Shown piece after piece: positions 12,201 to 14,412 of a stretch of 14,412 nt of DNA. This DNA comes from Candidatus Parvarchaeota archaeon (GTDB lineage Archaea; Nanobdellota; Nanobdellia; Parvarchaeales; Parvarchaeaceae). The position numbers and the translations under genes were made by a program. Location: assembly GCA_023380435.1 (NCBI GenBank), contig JAMCRB010000014.1, positions 1 to 14,412 of the forward strand, in the 5' to 3' direction. The stretch's first letter is position 1. Each line of letters opens with the position of its first letter. The notes beneath the pieces were generated by a model. That model worked only from the letters and a program-made list of their open reading frames with translations. It did not search any database and had not been told where the DNA came from.

Positions 12201-13904
12201 TCATCTTCTTAATTTAAGTATATCTTCATACCCAAGAGTATTAACTATATCCTTTCCCTCAAGCCATCCGCGCCTGGCTATAGCCACTGCGAGGTCCAAA
12301 AACCTCAGATGCTCCAGTCTATGGGAGTCGCTTCCCAGCGAAAACCTTATTTTTTCCTCCTTTGCTTTTTTCACCATGTCGAATGGCAGGTCGGAACGGT
12401 CAGGAAATCCATCTATCTCTAGCAGGACGTCGTTATTTTTACAGGCAGAAAAGATACGATCGAAATCCAGGTCCAGGGCTTCTCTCTGGCTTATAAGCCT
12501 GTCTGTAGGATGTGCTACACAGCTTATCAGGCCGGAGTTTATGGCTTTTAGCAGCCTTTCGGTCAGCTCGTGTCTGCTCATTTTAAGATTTTGATGCAGC
12601 GCCCCTAAAACAAAGTCCATGCTCTTTAGTAGCTTTGAAGGGAGGTCAAGCGAGCCGTCTTTGAGGATTTCTAGCTCAACGCCTTTCAGGACTTTTATCC
12701 TGCTTTTGCTGTTGAACTTGTCTATTTTATCCATAAGCGGGGAGAATCTTCCTTCGTCCAGACCGTTTGCTATCTTCAAACTGCGGCTGTGGTTTGTCAG
12801 GGCAATGTAGGAGAGACCACGCTTCTCTGCAGCAGCCGCCATCTGCTCCAGAGTGTCGGCTCCATCACTGTCCAGTGTGTGGACGTGCAGGTCTCCTTTG
12901 ATCTTGCTGAGCTCTACAAGATGAGGGAGCGAATGGTTTGCAGCCGCTTCCAATTCTCCCATATTTTCCCTGAGTTCTGGCGGCATCCAGTCCAGGCCTA
13001 AAGCTTTGTATACACCTTCTTCAGAGGCCCCTGCAATCGCAGTTTTGCCCTTAAACAAGCCGTATTCATTCAGCTTGAGCCCCTTAGATATCGCTATTTT
13101 TCTGAGTTTTACATTGTGATCTTTGTTTCCGGTAAAATACTGCATCGCAGATCCGAATGATTCTTTTTTGACTATTCTTATATCACAGCTCAGCCCTATG
13201 TCAAGGTCTACGGACGTTTTCGTTTCACCGCTTACAATGACGTTCTTTACCTCTTTCATATTTCTGGCGAAATCCATCCCTTTACTTGGGTTTGTAGAAA
13301 CGCACAGGATGTCCAAGTCTCCGACGGTTTCCTTCATCCTGCGGGTTGAGCCGGCTATCTCCACTTTTTCGAAAAAGCCGCTCTTCATGAGCTCATCCCT
13401 TAGATTATAAGCGTACTCTATTACTGAGCCAAGAAGTTTGCGGCCTGTGTTTGACTTCAGGAGGAAGTTGAGATTTTTCTTTATCTCTTCTTCGCTTTTC
13501 TCTCCGAATCCCTCGAGATCCCTTATTTTGTTTTTGTCCAGGGCGTTTTTCAGATCTTCCACGTTTTTTATTCCGAGCTTCTTGTAAAGAACGTAGAGTC
13601 TTTTTGGGCCGAGCCCCCTCATTTTCCTAAATGTAGAGAAGTCTATGTCGTATTTTTTCTTTAGTTTTTTCCACTTTTCTATCTCCCCTGTTTTTATGTA
13701 TTCCTCTATTGAGCCGGCTATGGATTTGCCCACGCCTTCAAGCTCGGTCAGTTTGCCCTGCCGGTATACCTCAGATACGTCTGTGCTGAGAGAAGAGATA
13801 GTCATGGCTGCGGTCCGGTAGGCGCGTGGTTCCCACTGGACCCCCTCTATCTCGAGCATATCCGCTATGTCGTAAAGCCGGTCCGCAAGCTCTTCGTTTG
13901 ACAT
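12201..13904 (-). CDS. polX: DNA polymerase X family protein with PHP exonuclease domain
   Basis: This 567-residue repair polymerase fills short gaps and can trim 3' ends. The 8-kDa domain has helix-hairpin-helix motifs LEGVGKSIAGSI (55-66), MRGLGPKRLYVLY (95-107) and LEGFGEKSEEEI (130-141). The pol beta nucleotidyltransferase site is AGSTRRMKETVGDLDIL, with Gly185-Ser186, Asp196 and Asp198; Asp241 (CDIRIV) is the third carboxylate. The C-terminal PHP domain from about 336 keeps all nine expected metal ligands: His340, His342, Asp347, His372, Glu410, His437, His465, Asp526 and His528. Both activities should therefore be intact. Length is normal (about 570). It begins 3 nt after the phosphoglycerate mutase stop, and the KaiC-like gene follows 11 nt downstream. 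With Nth and Xth it can complete base excision repair except ligation. Confidence 0.96.
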   Translation of the reverse strand: MSNEELADRLYDIADMLEIEGVQWEPRAYRTAAMTISSLSTDVSEVYRQGKLTELEGVGKSIAGSIEEYIKTGEIEKWKKLKKKYDIDFSTFRKMRGLGPKRLYVLYKKLGIKNVEDLKNALDKNKIRDLEGFGEKSEEEIKKNLNFLLKSNTGRKLLGSVIEYAYNLRDELMKSGFFEKVEIAGSTRRMKETVGDLDILCVSTNPSKGMDFARNMKEVKNVIVSGETKTSVDLDIGLSCDIRIVKKESFGSAMQYFTGNKDHNVKLRKIAISKGLKLNEYGLFKGKTAIAGASEEGVYKALGLDWMPPELRENMGELEAAANHSLPHLVELSKIKGDLHVHTLDSDGADTLEQMAAAAEKRGLSYIALTNHSRSLKIANGLDEGRFSPLMDKIDKFNSKSRIKVLKGVELEILKDGSLDLPSKLLKSMDFVLGALHQNLKMSRHELTERLLKAINSGLISCVAHPTDRLISQREALDLDFDRIFSACKNNDVLLEIDGFPDRSDLPFDMVKKAKEEKIRFSLGSDSHRLEHLRFLDLAVAIARRGWLEGKDIVNTLGYEDILKLRR

Positions 13905-13907
13905 GTT

Positions 13908-14412
13908 CTAAAGCCCCATTACAAAAGGCATTATACTCGTGGCTTTCGTAAATTTCTTTGAGCCGTGTCGTTTGCATGCCGCTTCATTGAACTGACTCGA
14001 CACACCGAAATTATTGTTAGATATCAGTACAGGGATGTTTGCGTTTATGTGCCTTTTTAAAACAGATGATGTCGCGTGATCGCAGGTTATAACGAAGGTA
14101 TCGCCATGTGCGATGTTCAAGGCCGAATTCAGGGCTTTTATTATTATTTTGTCTAGTTTCTCTATTATTACATATTTGTCTGTGAATTTGCCGAGATGGG
14201 ATACTGAATCCGTCTGTTTGACGTGCAGGTAGACGGCATCGAATTTCTTTAAAGCAATAACTGTCTTTTCGGCTTTGTCCATAAAGTCCCTTTCAATGTT
14301 CTGCTCTTCGTGGACGCCGTTTATTAGCGTCATTCCGGCAGAGGAAGCGATTCCTCTCTCCAAAGGCATGCCTACGACTGCAGCCCACGTTTTCCCGTAT
14401 AAGCTGTTGATG
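13908..14412 (-). CDS. apgM: 2,3-bisphosphoglycerate-independent phosphoglycerate mutase, archaeal type, C-terminal part (runs off right edge)
   Basis: The frame is open to the right edge through INSLYGKTWAAVVGMPLE, so the ATG at 14369 is internal and the gene start lies outside. About 168 residues of the C-terminal half are visible. This alkaline-phosphatase-fold enzyme interconverts 3- and 2-phosphoglycerate in glycolysis and gluconeogenesis. Metal ligands are recognisable in KQTDSVSHLGKF, matching the usual K-x-T-D-x-x-G-H-D-G-D, and in TCDHAT, matching the usual GDHST. Thus Asp and His are kept, but Gly becomes Ser, and HDGD becomes HLGK. The end ITCDHATSSVLKRH...IPVLIS...MPFVMGL fits the apgM tail. 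It is followed by polX after 3 nt, so glycolytic and repair genes share a transcript. Confidence 0.85.
   Translation of the reverse strand, partial: INSLYGKTWAAVVGMPLERGIASSAGMTLINGVHEEQNIERDFMDKAEKTVIALKKFDAVYLHVKQTDSVSHLGKFTDKYVIIEKLDKIIIKALNSALNIAHGDTFVITCDHATSSVLKRHINANIPVLISNNNFGVSSQFNEAACKRHGSKKFTKATSIMPFVMGL

Overview
The window looks like a chromosomal segment of a small-genome archaeon, possibly a DPANN lineage such as Micrarchaeota, although the lineage itself is a guess. Four things point to archaea. The first genes of transcripts have TATA boxes about 24-32 nt upstream of the start codon and almost no leader. The window holds a GatC with an archaeal-looking C-terminus, an archaeal-type cofactor-independent phosphoglycerate mutase (apgM family) and a single-domain KaiC-like ATPase. 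Isoleucine ATA and arginine AGA/AGG codons are frequent. Coding density is high: sixteen protein genes, two of them cut by the window edges, plus one likely 31-residue membrane peptide. I saw no tRNA, rRNA, CRISPR array, insertion sequence, prophage or attachment site. The longest stretch between large genes is 257 bp (10455-10711), and it contains the small peptide.

Left part (1-1882). An NAD(P)H:FMN reductase and a truncated small membrane protein run leftward. A type I-like L-asparaginase runs rightward from the shared 113-bp promoter region. The asparaginase gene converges on aspS, and the two stop codons overlap by 4 bp.

Translation and amide-nitrogen block (1879-8030, leftward). glnA has its own promoter and is followed by the tight operon gatC-gatA-gatB-aspS. 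GlnA makes glutamine, GatCAB uses its amide to convert mischarged tRNA, and the AspRS is of the bacterial GAD-domain type with His29 in the position typical of non-discriminating enzymes. Together these genes predict tRNA-dependent asparagine synthesis (Asp-tRNA(Asn) to Asn-tRNA(Asn)). The asparaginase next door runs asparagine in the opposite direction.

Oxidative-stress and DNA-repair block (8067-13904). A Fe/Mn superoxide dismutase (leftward) is divergent from S-adenosylmethionine decarboxylase, a PrxQ/Bcp peroxiredoxin and endonuclease III (rightward). Exonuclease III, a KaiC-like ATPase and PolX (pol beta-type polymerase plus PHP domain) are leftward. Nth, Xth and PolX could carry out base excision repair up to ligation, and they sit beside the enzymes that remove superoxide and peroxide, the source of the damage they repair. 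The polX-kaiC part follows a phosphoglycerate mutase gene that runs off the right edge.

The most notable points are the predicted tRNA-dependent Asn module with a bacterial-type AspRS, altered conserved residues in GatA and Nth, the uniform leaderless promoter layout with sod as an exception, the repair/redox clustering, and the unannotated 31-residue membrane peptide. I found no clear sign of an entirely unknown multi-gene system.
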